Part shown: positions 1 through 8,845 of the stretch, in pieces
Layout of the letters: each line of letters opens with the position of its first letter
Numbering within the stretch: position 1 is the first letter of the stretch
Translations under genes and position numbers: made by a program
Notes under the pieces: generated by a model
What the model was told of the DNA's origin: nothing
The model's database searches: none
The model's input: only the letters and a program-made list of their open reading frames with translations
Source of the DNA: Acinetobacter sp.
Lineage (GTDB): Bacteria > Pseudomonadota > Gammaproteobacteria > Pseudomonadales > Moraxellaceae
DNA length: 52,519 bases
Direction: 5' to 3'
NCBI GenBank assembly: GCA_008017315.1
Contig: SSHE01000057.1
Location: forward strand, 1-52,519

Positions 1-95
1 ATATGCAGAAGCATGGTCTGCCTGATAATGAAGATTATTTCGACCCAACTAAAGCCGAAGAACATCGGGAATGTGGCTTACATTTAGAGCATTAA
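1..95 (+). CDS. 3' end of an unidentified gene (partial)
   Basis: An open frame enters from the left edge and ends in TAA at 93-95. The visible 31 residues are acidic and polar, contain a run with NEDYFDPTKAEEH, and end in GLHLEH. A clear intrinsic terminator follows at once, which supports a real gene end. Too little is visible to assign a family. Confidence 0.6.
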   Translation, partial: MQKHGLPDNEDYFDPTKAEEHRECGLHLEH

Positions 96-103
96 GATGC
101 GAG

Positions 104-138
104 AAAAATGGGCTGATGAAAAACTAAGCCCATTTTTT
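104..138. terminator. Intrinsic terminator, probably bidirectional
   Basis: Perfect 9-bp stem AAATGGGCT/AGCCCATTT with a 12-nt loop, an A run before it and a T run after it. It ends the partial gene at 95 and overlaps the 3' end of the convergent regulator gene that stops at 137. Confidence 0.85.
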
Positions 139-1549
139 ATTTGGTGGACTGGTATAAGATATACTTTATGAGTTGCTCGAGTGCCTGTTGAATGTGTGGC
201 GTGATTTCAAAAGAACAATTTAAACGGATATAATTTTGTGGTGTTTCTGGAATTGTAAATAATTGACTTGGTGCAATACTGATGTGTTCGTGTAATAAGC
301 TTTGATACAGTTGCATGCTATTCATGTTTTTTGGTAATTTTATCCATAAAAAATAACTGGTTGGATAATAGTAAACTTCGCAATCCTGTGGTAAATACTG
401 TTTTAGATACAGATAAAACTGTTTTTTATGGCGTTCTAGTGCTTGTCGTAGTTGTTTTAGATGTTTTTCATAATGATGACTTGCCAAAAACTCAACTAAA
501 GCATGTTGTAATAATGGGCTAACTGATAAGGTGCTCATCATTTGTAAGTATTGTATTTTACTGGATAATTTTTTGTTATGTACCCAACCAATACGAAAAC
601 CAGCCCCTAAAACTTTAGAAAATGAGCAACAATGTAAGACCCAATCCTGAGTATCAAAAGCTTTAACCGAACGAGGTTTTTGAGTGCCGTAATATAGCTC
701 TTGATAGACATCATCTTCAATGAGATGCACCTGATATTTATCTAATAATTCAGCAATTTTTTGCTTAATTTCATCGCTTACGGTAAAACCAATTGGATTA
801 TGGCTGTTGAGCATTAACCAGCACACTTTAATCGGGTAAGTTTTTAGGCAATGTTCAAATTGTGCTAAATCAAAACCATATTCTGGATGCTCGGGTAGGG
901 TAATAACTTTTAAACCTAAACGTTCCGCAGCCTGCCAAGCACCATAGAACATTGTTTTTTGTAGCAAAATATAATCTCCATTTTGGGCGATGGCTTGTAA
1001 GGATAAATTGAGTGCATCTAAACAGCCAGAAGTAATCACAATATCTTGTGCTTCGCTTGGTATGCCTTGTAAGCTGTAACGTCTGGCAATGCTTTGTTGT
1101 AAACTGAATAATCCAGGAGGCATACTATCCAGATGAGAATAATTTTTGCGTTGTCGTGCGTATTGAGCAACGATATGTAATAGCTTGGGACAATATAATA
1201 ATGCTTCGTTTGGAAAGGCTGAACCAAACGGCACAATATTGGGGCGTTGTGTCGATTTTAAATATTGAAAAACTAAAGGATTGATTTCGATATGGTTCTG
1301 CAAAGATGTGGTTTGTGAATGATCTAGTTTTGTTTCGCTAATATTTTCTTCCACATAAAAACCTGATTTTTCTTTTGCATAAATTAAACCCTGTGCTTCT
1401 AGCTCCTGATAGGCATTTAACACCGTCATTAGGCTGTAACCTGAAGTTTGAGCTTGCTCTCGTAAGGAGGGGAGTTTTTGCCCTGCTTGCCACACATCTT
1501 GTTCAATCAGTTGGCGTAAAGTGTGGCTTAATTGTGCGACTTTGGACAT
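137..1549 (-). CDS. MocR-family transcriptional regulator (GntR-type wHTH + aminotransferase-like domain)
   Basis: A 470-residue protein with the two-part MocR layout. The N-terminal winged helix-turn-helix (about residues 5-70, with PSLREQA and the motif NAYQELEAQGLI) is followed by a linker and a fold-type I aminotransferase-like domain. The expected PLP lysine lies in SFSKVLGAGFRIGW. MocR proteins such as PdxR and GabR bind PLP and regulate vitamin B6, amino acid or transport genes, often divergently encoded. Here no such gene lies upstream: the 300 bp beyond its start hold only a tiny broken ORF. The target is therefore unknown. The start ATG at 1549 matches the usual MocR N-terminus. The family call is firm and the ligand is not known. 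Confidence 0.9.
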   Translation of the reverse strand: MSKVAQLSHTLRQLIEQDVWQAGQKLPSLREQAQTSGYSLMTVLNAYQELEAQGLIYAKEKSGFYVEENISETKLDHSQTTSLQNHIEINPLVFQYLKSTQRPNIVPFGSAFPNEALLYCPKLLHIVAQYARQRKNYSHLDSMPPGLFSLQQSIARRYSLQGIPSEAQDIVITSGCLDALNLSLQAIAQNGDYILLQKTMFYGAWQAAERLGLKVITLPEHPEYGFDLAQFEHCLKTYPIKVCWLMLNSHNPIGFTVSDEIKQKIAELLDKYQVHLIEDDVYQELYYGTQKPRSVKAFDTQDWVLHCCSFSKVLGAGFRIGWVHNKKLSSKIQYLQMMSTLSVSPLLQHALVEFLASHHYEKHLKQLRQALERHKKQFYLYLKQYLPQDCEVYYYPTSYFLWIKLPKNMNSMQLYQSLLHEHISIAPSQLFTIPETPQNYIRLNCSFEITPHIQQALEQLIKYILYQSTK

Positions 1550-1686
1550 GAGATATTATGTTCTGATATGGATGTTGATAGTATGAGTTATCTGTTATGG
1601 TTTTAAATTGATAAATTGTATCTGTTATTGTTTGTTTGATTATTCGATAATGTCATTGTAGAAATCGCATTGATAAGGTGATACAC

Positions 1687-1831
1687 ATGAATGAAGAAAA
1701 CTGTTCTCAAGCAAAGCAAAAATATGCAGATAGTATCTGAGAAAGCATTTAACAATATGATTATTTATGGCGTAATCTGCCCATTGATATTTATTGTTAT
1801 ATTATATTTTGCTGTTTCGACAGTGCCGTAA
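1687..1831 (+). pseudogene. Small single-TM protein ORF split by a +1 frameshift
   Basis: An ATG at 1687 with a good ribosome site (AAGGTG, 6 nt upstream) opens a frame that stops after 17 codons at 1740. A second frame, open from ATG 1724 to TAA 1831, encodes 35 residues ending in a strongly hydrophobic stretch (IIYGVICPLIFIVILYFAV). Removing one A from the five-A run near 1719-1723 joins the two into a 47-residue protein with a polar N-terminus and one membrane segment. It lies just upstream of the divergent MocR gene. It may be a decayed gene, a sequencing error in the A run, or chance. The rest of 1550-1857 shows only AT-rich promoter-like sequence. Confidence 0.35.
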
Positions 1832-1837
1832 GTTATT

Positions 1838-1855
1838 TGGGGGCTTTTGCCCCCA
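1838..1855. terminator. Short GC-rich hairpin, possible bidirectional terminator
   Basis: TGGGGGC-TTTT-GCCCCCA hairpin three bases beyond the tesA stop codon. It lacks a proper T run on the tesA side, and the plus-strand side is followed by ATATTATTT. It probably separates tesA from the small ORF to its left. Confidence 0.5.
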
Positions 1856-1857
1856 TA

Positions 1858-2481
1858 TTATTTGAGTGTCGGTTCGATATATTTCCATGCCAGATTGAGT
1901 AATTTAGGCTGTGCCTGCACGTTGGGGTGAATACGGTCTGCCTGCATCAGATGGTTATATCCTGCAATACCCTCTAAAAAGAAGGGTAATAGTTTGATGT
2001 TATGCTGTTTTGCGACGATTTGATAATTGTTTTCAAAGGCTTGACTATAACTTGTGCCATAATTTGGTGGTATTTTCATACCAAATAATATGACTTTTGC
2101 CTGTGATTTTTGGCTAAGAGTGACCAATTGCGATAGATTACGCTGAATCAACTGCGGTGGTTGCCCACGCAAACCATCATTTCCCCCCAGCTCAATCACT
2201 ACCACATCAGGTTTATGGGTGTGTAATAATTTCGGTAGTCGAGCCAGTGCACCACTGGTGGTTTCGCCGCTCATACTGGCATTGATGACAGTGTGTTGTT
2301 TGGGGTATTTTTGTTGCAAACGCTGTTGTAATAATTTTACCCAGCCTTGTTCGGGTGTCATACCATAGCTTGCACTAATACTATCGCCTACAATAAGGAT
2401 GGTTTTGGCATGGGCTGAAATGCTATTCATTAGTAACAAAGCTGTTATTAATGGTAAGAAAATGATAAGTTTAGATTTCAT
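1858..2481 (-). CDS. tesA: TesA-type arylesterase / lysophospholipase L1 (SGNH hydrolase)
   Basis: Exported SGNH-hydrolase of about 207 residues. From the ATG at 2481 the protein begins with a classical signal peptide (MKSKLIIFLPLITALL, cleaved near AHA), so a longer frame starting at 2532 is rejected. The SGNH blocks are all visible: GDSISASYG with the nucleophile Ser near the mature N-terminus, the Gly block near NASMSGETT, GGNDGLRG, and DRIHPN carrying the catalytic Asp and His. TesA hydrolyses acyl thioesters, lysophospholipids and esters in the periplasm. It is divergent from the ybbA/ybbP-type ABC genes, the same arrangement as tesA-ybbA-ybbP in Escherichia coli. The family call is very secure; the physiological substrate is not evident. 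Confidence 0.93.
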   Translation of the reverse strand: MKSKLIIFLPLITALLLMNSISAHAKTILIVGDSISASYGMTPEQGWVKLLQQRLQQKYPKQHTVINASMSGETTSGALARLPKLLHTHKPDVVVIELGGNDGLRGQPPQLIQRNLSQLVTLSQKSQAKVILFGMKIPPNYGTSYSQAFENNYQIVAKQHNIKLLPFFLEGIAGYNHLMQADRIHPNVQAQPKLLNLAWKYIEPTLK

Positions 2482-2523
2482 TGCGTGTATATGTATTTTA
2501 ACCTCATTCGGATTGCTTTTATC

Positions 2524-3237
2524 ATGCCACAAAAATTAGCTGATGTTGTGATTGAAACAAAAAATCTCTCCCAAGTCATACAAATTCACGACCAAAGAAT
2601 ACACGTACTGAAATCGATTGATTTAACCATTCGAGCCAAAGAGCAAGTTGCGATTACAGGGCGTTCTGGTTCGGGTAAATCAACGCTGCTTGGTTTATTG
2701 GCGGCATTAGATCAGCCTTTTGATGGCGAAGTGTATCTCTGTGGGCAAGCCATTCATCGTATGACCGAAGAGCAGCGTGCTCAAGTTAGACTGGAAAATA
2801 TTGGCTTTGTATTTCAATCTTTTCAATTATTACCGCATTTAACTGCTTTGGATAATGTGCTTTTGCCCATGCGATTACAATCACACTATCAATATCGTCA
2901 AGCCAAACAGCAGGCACAAGCGATGCTAGAGAGAGTAGGTTTAGTTCGCCAAATGCAACAAACGCCAAAGGTTTTATCGGGTGGCGAACAGCAAAGGGTG
3001 GCGATTGCGAGAGCTTTGGTGACACAACCCAAAGTGGTTTTTGCCGATGAACCCACAGGTAATCTGGACGGGGAAACCGCTAGAGAAATTGAACAGCTGC
3101 TCTTTCAGATGAATCGAGAACAGGGAACAACGTTGGTTTTGGTGACGCATGATGCAACATTAGCCCGTCAATGTCAGCGTCAAATCCAATTGGATGATGG
3201 GCAAATTGAAGAAATACGGTATGAGGCAATAGCATAA
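2524..3237 (+). CDS. ybbA: YbbA-like ABC transporter ATP-binding protein
   Basis: A 237-residue ATPase of the LolD/MacB/FtsE-like group. It has Walker A (GRSGSGKST), a Q-loop region (FVFQSFQLLPHLTALDNV), the signature LSGGEQQR, Walker B (VVFADEPTGNLDG) and an H-loop (LVTHD). The ATG at 2524 (MPQKL) is preferred to the in-frame ATG at 2485, which would put about 13 unrelated residues ahead of the conserved start and place the gene almost against the tesA start. It is followed after 2 nt by the permease gene, so the two form one transcription unit. Proteins of this pair drive export or lipid-related extraction at the inner membrane; the exact cargo in E. coli is not settled. Confidence 0.93.
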   Translation: MPQKLADVVIETKNLSQVIQIHDQRIHVLKSIDLTIRAKEQVAITGRSGSGKSTLLGLLAALDQPFDGEVYLCGQAIHRMTEEQRAQVRLENIGFVFQSFQLLPHLTALDNVLLPMRLQSHYQYRQAKQQAQAMLERVGLVRQMQQTPKVLSGGEQQRVAIARALVTQPKVVFADEPTGNLDGETAREIEQLLFQMNREQGTTLVLVTHDATLARQCQRQIQLDDGQIEEIRYEAIA

Positions 3238-3239
3238 TC

Positions 3240-5666
3240 ATGTTGCGATTGTTTTCCAGTCTATTTACTCAAAGCCTCGCCAGTGGTGGTATTCGATTAT
3301 TAATGATTGCATTATCGTTGGCGATTAGTGCGACCACCGCATTAAAATTTAGTCATCAGCAGATTCAATATGCCATTGAACAACAAGCCGCTGAATTATT
3401 GGCAGCTGATATGGTGCTGGAATCCAGCCAACCTCTGGCAGAGGAGTGGAAAACCCGAGCAAAACAAGCACAGTTTACGACCTCCGAGGTTCTGGTCTTT
3501 AGTTCAATGGCACATCACGCAGACCATTTTGCGATGGTCAATGTCAAAGCGATTGACGATGTGTTTCCACTACGTGGACAACTGGATATTCAACCAACGA
3601 CGCATTCATTGCAAGCAGGGCAAATCTGGTTAAGCCCTCGGGTCTTTGATTTATTAAATGTCAAAATCGGCGATAAAGTAACGATTGCCGATGCCGAATT
3701 TACCGTAACAGGTAAAATCCAGAAAGAGAGTAATCAGGAAACAGGTTTCACAGGTTTTTCTCCCACGGTCATGATTCATCAACAGGATGTTGCCCGAACC
3801 CGAGCGATACAAGTGGGAAGCCGTATAGATTATCGCTTGTTGCTGGCTGGTATGCCTGAACAGGTTCAATCCTTTAAAGAAAAATATCAGCAAGATATTC
3901 AAGAGCCACTCAAGTTGCGATTGGCGATAGAGGGTAATTCTCGTTTGATGCGTCCGATGAATAATTTGGAAATTTATATGCAACTGGCGAATTTATTGAC
4001 CCTGTTGCTTTGTGGCATTGCGATTGCTTTAACTTGTCAGCGTTATGTGGCACAGAATCAACATCATATTGCGATGTTGCGATGTCTAGGGGCATCACGT
4101 TGGCAAATTATGGGGGCATTTGTGGCATTACTGGCAGTAGTTGGTGGTATTGCTGTGTTGTTGGGTAGTGTGTTTGGGATGTTGTTTGGTTATATATTGT
4201 TGAAACTGATGTTATTGACTTTGCCAAACATCGTATTGCACTTTTCATTCTGGGCAATGCTTGCACCTTTGCCGAATGCAATTTTGACTTGTCTGATGGT
4301 ATTGGCAGGTTTTGTTTTGCCAAGCATTTGGCATCTTGCCAAAGTTCCGCCAATTCGAGTGTTAAGACAGGGGCAGGTGGATGGCATTGCGATTTGGATT
4401 GTGATGGTTTCAGCATTGCTGAGCTTGACGATTTTTACGCTATATTTGACTGAAAATATGGGCTTTACCTTGATGGTGATTGGGGCGATTTTGGGTTTAT
4501 GCTTGATACTTTTTGCTTTGATGTGGGGAATTTTAAAAGGTTTAAGGCGTTTACATGACCGTTTTGAACAATGGATCAGAGAGCCTGCCAAAATCAGTTT
4601 GCAAATGACTGCACTGGCTTTGGGTTTAAGTTTGATTACGGTACTCTTTCTATTACGTGGCGACTTATTTGAGCGTTGGCAGCAACAACTGCCTGCCAAT
4701 ACGCCGAATCAATTTATTTATGGTCTGCCAGCATTTGATAAAGAGGCACTATTGACGGTTTTGGCTGAAAAAGGCTGGCATTCAACCCCACTTTATCCCA
4801 ATATTCGTGGGCGATTAATTGCGAAAAATGGCGAGAATTTTAGCCCAGAAGTGATTCGTAACAATAATAGTTTAAAGCGTGAACTAAATCTGACGCAAAG
4901 TACAGGTTTTCCAGCTGATAATAAAATTGTCGCAGGTCGTAAGGACTTTGATGCAACACATCAAGTCTCCGTTGAGCAAAACACGGCAACGAGTTTGGGG
5001 CTGCAACTGGGGGATAAATTGAGTTTTGATTTGCCAGATGGGCAGATTGAAGTGCAAGTGGTGAGTTTGCGTACTGTGGAATGGGAAAGTTTTAGCCCAA
5101 ACTTTTTCTTTATTTTTTCCCCTGATACCTTAGATGAAAATATTGGTAGCTATCTAGGGAGTTTTTATGTGCCTGAACAACAAAACAAGCAATTGGCACA
5201 GTTGGTTCGGCAGTTTCCAACCACAGTCTTTATTGATATTGCTGGGATTCTTGAGCAAATCAAACGCTTGGTGGAAGTCATTACGCAGGTCATGAGTATA
5301 TTGGCTTTTTTGGTTTTGAGTGCTGGCGTGTTGGTGTTATTGGCATGTTTGAATTTGATGATGGATGAACGTCGCCACGAGGTTGCGTTGTTACGTGCAA
5401 TCGGCATGTCACAGCGGCAGCTTAAACGCTACCTTAGCATTGAACTGGCGGCAATTGGTGCTGGTGCTGGCATACTGTCGATAGCCTTTGCTGAAGTTGT
5501 GTCTTATCTCGTGGCGTGGAAAATGCAGATGGCGTGGGTGATCCATTGGCAATATTGGCTAATTTTACCTGTGCTGATGGCGATAGTCTGTGGTGTGATC
5601 GGGCGTTATCGTTTGGCAAAATTGTGGCAAGTTGCACCATTGTTGAGTTTAAGAGAAGTTGAGTAA
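3240..5666 (+). CDS. ybbP: YbbP-like ABC transporter permease (FtsX/MacB-type)
   Basis: Large inner-membrane permease of 808 residues. It has an N-terminal membrane segment (about 15-35), a periplasmic region to about 250, a first three-helix FtsX domain (about 250-370), two further hydrophobic helices (about 385-435), a second periplasmic region and a C-terminal FtsX domain with EVALLRAIGMSQRQLKRYLS between its helices. The repeated phrase IAMLRCLGAS/VALLRAIGMS marks the coupling loop of both FtsX halves. It partners the ATPase 2 nt upstream. The length fits the two-domain YbbP permeases. Substrate unknown, perhaps lipid or lipoprotein related given the tesA neighbour (inference). Confidence 0.92.
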   Translation: MLRLFSSLFTQSLASGGIRLLMIALSLAISATTALKFSHQQIQYAIEQQAAELLAADMVLESSQPLAEEWKTRAKQAQFTTSEVLVFSSMAHHADHFAMVNVKAIDDVFPLRGQLDIQPTTHSLQAGQIWLSPRVFDLLNVKIGDKVTIADAEFTVTGKIQKESNQETGFTGFSPTVMIHQQDVARTRAIQVGSRIDYRLLLAGMPEQVQSFKEKYQQDIQEPLKLRLAIEGNSRLMRPMNNLEIYMQLANLLTLLLCGIAIALTCQRYVAQNQHHIAMLRCLGASRWQIMGAFVALLAVVGGIAVLLGSVFGMLFGYILLKLMLLTLPNIVLHFSFWAMLAPLPNAILTCLMVLAGFVLPSIWHLAKVPPIRVLRQGQVDGIAIWIVMVSALLSLTIFTLYLTENMGFTLMVIGAILGLCLILFALMWGILKGLRRLHDRFEQWIREPAKISLQMTALALGLSLITVLFLLRGDLFERWQQQLPANTPNQFIYGLPAFDKEALLTVLAEKGWHSTPLYPNIRGRLIAKNGENFSPEVIRNNNSLKRELNLTQSTGFPADNKIVAGRKDFDATHQVSVEQNTATSLGLQLGDKLSFDLPDGQIEVQVVSLRTVEWESFSPNFFFIFSPDTLDENIGSYLGSFYVPEQQNKQLAQLVRQFPTTVFIDIAGILEQIKRLVEVITQVMSILAFLVLSAGVLVLLACLNLMMDERRHEVALLRAIGMSQRQLKRYLSIELAAIGAGAGILSIAFAEVVSYLVAWKMQMAWVIHWQYWLILPVLMAIVCGVIGRYRLAKLWQVAPLLSLREVE

Positions 5667-5692
5667 AAAAAACCACAGCCTAGGCTGTGGTT
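5664..5692. terminator. Bidirectional intrinsic terminator
   Basis: An 8-A run followed by a perfect 22-nt palindrome (AACCACAGCC/TAGGCTGTGG, 5671-5692) between the convergent ybbP and secB genes. Read on the minus strand the A run becomes the U tract for secB; read on plus it ends ybbP. Confidence 0.85.
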
Positions 5693-5711
5693 CATCATTC
5701 GACTTTAAAAA

Positions 5712-6176
5712 TTAAGCTTGACCAGTGGCATCTGCCTGTTGTTGCAAACGCTGCATATTGGCTTCAAACTCGGCATCGAAGTTGATTGGGCTAAGGAGTA
5801 GTTGAGGGAAGCTGCCTCGTACCACCAAATCATTAATGGCTTCACGCAAGAATGGGAACAGGATATTTGGGCAATATGCACCTAAAATATACGGCAAACG
5901 TTCTTGCTCAACATTTTCAATCAGGAAAATCCCTGCTTGTGTGACATCTACGATAAATGCAGTTTCACCTGCATTATTTGCAGTCACCACAACTTTTAAT
6001 GACACTTCAAAATGTGTCGGGTCAAGCTGTTCAGCCGCAGAAGAGAGATTGATATTGAGTTCTGGCTGCCATTCCTGAGTAAATACTTTTGCACCAGACA
6101 CTTCAAAAGAAGCATCTTTCACATAAATACGTTCAAGGGCAAGTTGTGCCTGTACTGCTTGTTGTTCTTCGCTCAT
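5712..6176 (-). CDS. secB: Protein-export chaperone SecB
   Basis: A 154-residue acidic chaperone that holds preproteins unfolded and hands them to SecA. It matches the SecB family in length and in conserved stretches: the N-terminal beta region with [19 protein letters not shown], the central VEQAGIFL-like segment ([13 protein letters not shown]) and [42 protein letters not shown]. It is last in the minus-strand run rhodanese-grxC-secB, the same order as yibN-grxC-secB in E. coli. The gap to grxC is 27 nt, so co-transcription is likely. Nothing unusual is seen in the sequence. Confidence 0.97.
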   Translation of the reverse strand: MSEEQQAVQAQLALERIYVKDASFEVSGAKVFTQEWQPELNINLSSAAEQLDPTHFEVSLKVVVTANNAGETAFIVDVTQAGIFLIENVEQERLPYILGAYCPNILFPFLREAINDLVVRGSFPQLLLSPINFDAEFEANMQRLQQQADATGQA

Positions 6177-6203
6177 TATTAAATCCTTAGTTGAATGAGT
6201 GAT

Positions 6204-6464
6204 TTAGCTGTTTAAAAGCTCGTCTAATTGACCTTGACGCTCTAAAGCATAGAGCTGGTCAAAGCCGCCAATAAATTGTTCATTAATAAAAATTTGTGGT
6301 ACGGTGCGATGATTGGTACGTTGCATGAGTTCGGTACGTACTTCAGGTGCTTCGTTGGAAAGATTAATTTCTTTGTATGCAATGCCTTTGCGTTCGAGTA
6401 ATTGTTTGGCACGGATACAGTAAGGACAAACCGCAGTAGAATAAACCACAACATTGGCACTCAT
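6204..6464 (-). CDS. grxC: Glutaredoxin 3
   Basis: An 86-residue thiol-disulfide oxidoreductase with the dithiol active site C13-PY-C16 (STAVCPYC), the cis-Pro motif TVPQIF, and the GSH-binding GGFDQL segment. The size is that of GrxC. It reduces protein disulfides and glutathione mixed disulfides in the cytoplasm, using glutathione. It lies 12 nt downstream of the rhodanese gene and 27 nt before secB, which is a conserved proteobacterial arrangement, so the three probably form one operon. Confidence 0.95.
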   Translation of the reverse strand: MSANVVVYSTAVCPYCIRAKQLLERKGIAYKEINLSNEAPEVRTELMQRTNHRTVPQIFINEQFIGGFDQLYALERQGQLDELLNS

Positions 6465-6476
6465 GATACACTCCTG

Positions 6477-6884
6477 TTATTTCGCTTTGATTAAAGGTAA
6501 ACCCTGACCTTTCCAGTTGATAATGCCACCATCTAGGCGATAGCTGTCATCATGTCCGATTTTTTGCAAGGCTGTACCTGCCACTTGCCCCATATTACAG
6601 ATAAAAATCAATGGGCGTTCGCTAGCTTTTAATTCATCGACATGCTTGTCTAACTGGCTGTAGGGAATATTGCGGCTACCACTAATATGCCCCTGTTTAA
6701 AATCTTTGCTGTCACGCAGGTCAATCAGCATGGCATTTTGTGCTTTGGTGAGAATGCCTAGTGACTGTGGGGAAATTTTACGCCCATTGCGACGACTTTC
6801 GATGACGAAGAATAGGACGATCAGCACCGCCAAAATACCAAACAAAATAGGGTGATTCCCCATAAATTCAAACCAACGTTCCAC
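6477..6884 (-). CDS. Membrane-anchored rhodanese-like protein (YibN type)
   Basis: A 135-residue protein with an N-terminal membrane anchor (about residues 11-29) followed by a single rhodanese domain. The domain has MLIDLRDSKDFKQGHI, the conserved NIPYSQL turn, and the active-site loop starting at Cys96 (ICNMGQVAG). The loop is CNMGQVAG rather than the common CRSGNR pattern, so classical thiosulfate sulfurtransferase activity is uncertain. It is the first gene of the rhodanese-grxC-secB run and corresponds in place to E. coli yibN. Its role is poorly defined; sulfur transfer or membrane redox work is inference. Confidence 0.9.
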   Translation of the reverse strand: MERWFEFMGNHPILFGILAVLIVLFFVIESRRNGRKISPQSLGILTKAQNAMLIDLRDSKDFKQGHISGSRNIPYSQLDKHVDELKASERPLIFICNMGQVAGTALQKIGHDDSYRLDGGIINWKGQGLPLIKAK

Positions 6885-6973
6885 AATTCACCTTATATAT
6901 TTGTAACATTCGGCACAGTATAACCCATATATGGTGCTGACTAAGCCAAGTTCAAGGGTATTTTTACAGTAAA

Positions 6974-8044
6974 TCAGGATTTTTCTTCTGCCAGTTCGTT
7001 GAGTAGGCGAATCATACTTTCCAGTCGGCGAGTGAGGATAAGTCCCTGTTCTGCTGCACGACGTAAGGCACATTGTTTTTCATGCTGATGGGTGCAGTTG
7101 CGGAATTGGCATTGTCCATAAAATTCATTAAACTCTGGAAAACCTGCATAAATATGCTGTGCAGTTAAATGCCATAGTCCAAATTCACGAATCCCAGGAG
7201 AATCAATCAGTGCACCTTGTGTACCGAATTGAATCAGTCGGGTAGATGTGGTGGTGTGTTGTCCTAATGCCGAATTTTCAGAAATAATATTGGTTTTTTG
7301 TTCGGCATCGGGAATGATGCAGTTAATCAGTGAACTTTTACCAACACCTGACTGCCCAACAAAAACAACGGTTTGCCCCTCAAGGATTTGGGTGAGTTGG
7401 CTGATATGATATGGACTATCGACTTCGGCATGGGCTTGCGTGATACAGGTCTGATAGCCGAGTGTTTGATATTGCTTGAGTAAGTCTAAAGCAGTACTAT
7501 TTTCTGCCAACAAATCGGCTTTATTGAGTACCAGTAGAGGCTGAATATTCGCACTTTCACAGGCAACCAAATAGCGGTCAAGTAAGCCTGATGATGGTTC
7601 GGGTGTTGCAGCAAAGACAATCACAATTAAGCTAACATTGGCCGCCACGGGTTTAAGTTTATGATAACGGTCTGGGCGACTGAGTAAAGATGTACGTGGA
7701 TGCAGAGCTGTGATAATACCAAGCCCAGTATTGGGGTCGGCTTGCCATGTCACACGGTCGCCTGTGATCAGTGCATCCAAATTGGTACGGGTATGGCAAC
7801 GCCAAATGTCACCCAGTGCAATGCTACGCCAAAATGCTTCAGGTTCACCCTCGATATGTATCGGTTGTTCAGGCATAGATTGCGGCAAAGAACAGACTTG
7901 AACCTCAAGCTGCCGTCCATAATGTTGCACCACTAGACCTTCAATATCAAAATTGTGGTCAAATTCCTGTTGGCGATGTTGCTGCTGTTTTTCAATACGG
8001 CGTTGTTGCTGTTCGGTTAAACGTCGTTTACGAATTAAAGCCAT
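6974..8044 (-). CDS. rsgA: Small ribosomal subunit biogenesis GTPase RsgA
   Basis: A 356-residue circularly permuted GTPase that assists late 30S maturation. An N-terminal OB-like domain is followed by G4 (LNKAD), then G1 (GQSGVGKSSL) and G3 (DSPGIREFG), in the permuted order typical of RsgA, and a C-terminal zinc-knuckle CQFRNCTHQHEKQC. The ATG at 8044 (MALIRKRRLTEQQQ) is chosen because the in-frame upstream extension is Cys/Phe-rich and unlike the family. It is divergent from orn, the arrangement also found in E. coli. Their promoters must lie in the 112 bp between the two starts. Confidence 0.95.
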   Translation of the reverse strand: MALIRKRRLTEQQQRRIEKQQQHRQQEFDHNFDIEGLVVQHYGRQLEVQVCSLPQSMPEQPIHIEGEPEAFWRSIALGDIWRCHTRTNLDALITGDRVTWQADPNTGLGIITALHPRTSLLSRPDRYHKLKPVAANVSLIVIVFAATPEPSSGLLDRYLVACESANIQPLLVLNKADLLAENSTALDLLKQYQTLGYQTCITQAHAEVDSPYHISQLTQILEGQTVVFVGQSGVGKSSLINCIIPDAEQKTNIISENSALGQHTTTSTRLIQFGTQGALIDSPGIREFGLWHLTAQHIYAGFPEFNEFYGQCQFRNCTHQHEKQCALRRAAEQGLILTRRLESMIRLLNELAEEKS

Positions 8045-8156
8045 TGACCCTGATACTAGATAAAAACAAGATGGGCAAAAATAACATGAATTTACCGTGC
8101 ATGATGGATTTTTTTTGCTACTATACCAGTGAAATATAGAGGATAAGTAAATTTTC

Positions 8157-8714
8157 ATGAGCAGCACTGCCGATACACGTTTAATTTGGATTGATTTGGA
8201 AATGACTGGCCTGGATACAGATAACGACCAAATTATTGAAATTGCAACTATTATTACCGATGATGCGTTAAATATTCTGGCAGAAGGTCCGGTGCTGGCG
8301 ATTCATCAGTCTGATCAAATTTTAAATGCCATGGATGAATGGAATACACGCCAACATGGGCAATCTGGTTTGGTTGAGCGTGTGCGTCGTAGTGCTTTAA
8401 CTGCACGTGATGCCGAAGTACAAACCCTTGAATTTTTGAAAAAATGGGTCAATGCCAAAGTATCGCCCATGTGTGGTAATTCAATTTGCCAAGACCGCCG
8501 CTTTATGCACCGTTTAATGCCTGAATTGGAACAGTTTTTCCATTATCGAAACTTGGATGTGTCTTCGGTGAAAGAGTTGGCAAAACGCTGGCGACCAGAA
8601 ATTATGAGCGGCTTAAAGAAAGAAGCATCGCATCTAGCGATGGATGATATTCGTGATTCGATTCGTGAACTCAAATATTATCGTGAATATTTTTTCCGTG
8701 TCGAACAGAAATAA
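8157..8714 (+). CDS. orn: Oligoribonuclease
   Basis: A 185-residue DEDDh-family 3'-5' exoribonuclease that degrades the last 2-5 nt of RNA and linear dinucleotides such as pGpG. The first acidic motif is IDLEMTGLD, then [12 protein letters not shown] holds the second, and the last motif is [10 protein letters not shown] with the catalytic His and Asp. The length equals that of known Orn proteins. It is transcribed away from rsgA and followed by a terminator. Confidence 0.96.
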   Translation: MSSTADTRLIWIDLEMTGLDTDNDQIIEIATIITDDALNILAEGPVLAIHQSDQILNAMDEWNTRQHGQSGLVERVRRSALTARDAEVQTLEFLKKWVNAKVSPMCGNSICQDRRFMHRLMPELEQFFHYRNLDVSSVKELAKRWRPEIMSGLKKEASHLAMDDIRDSIRELKYYREYFFRVEQK

Positions 8715-8735
8715 ACATTAATGTCTTTGGATTGC

Positions 8736-8771
8736 AGCAGCCTTACATCATGTTGGGCTGTTTTGTTTTTG
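8736..8771 (+). terminator. Intrinsic terminator of orn
   Basis: CAGCC...GGGCTG stem around a loop of about 12 nt, followed by TTTTGTTTTT. It lies 20-odd nt after the orn stop codon. Confidence 0.75.
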
Positions 8772-8845
8772 GTCGATTTTAGCCTTTACAGCTGGATTGG
8801 AAATTAGGCATGATGTGCCATCGTGTGATAGGGAATAGGATAGAT

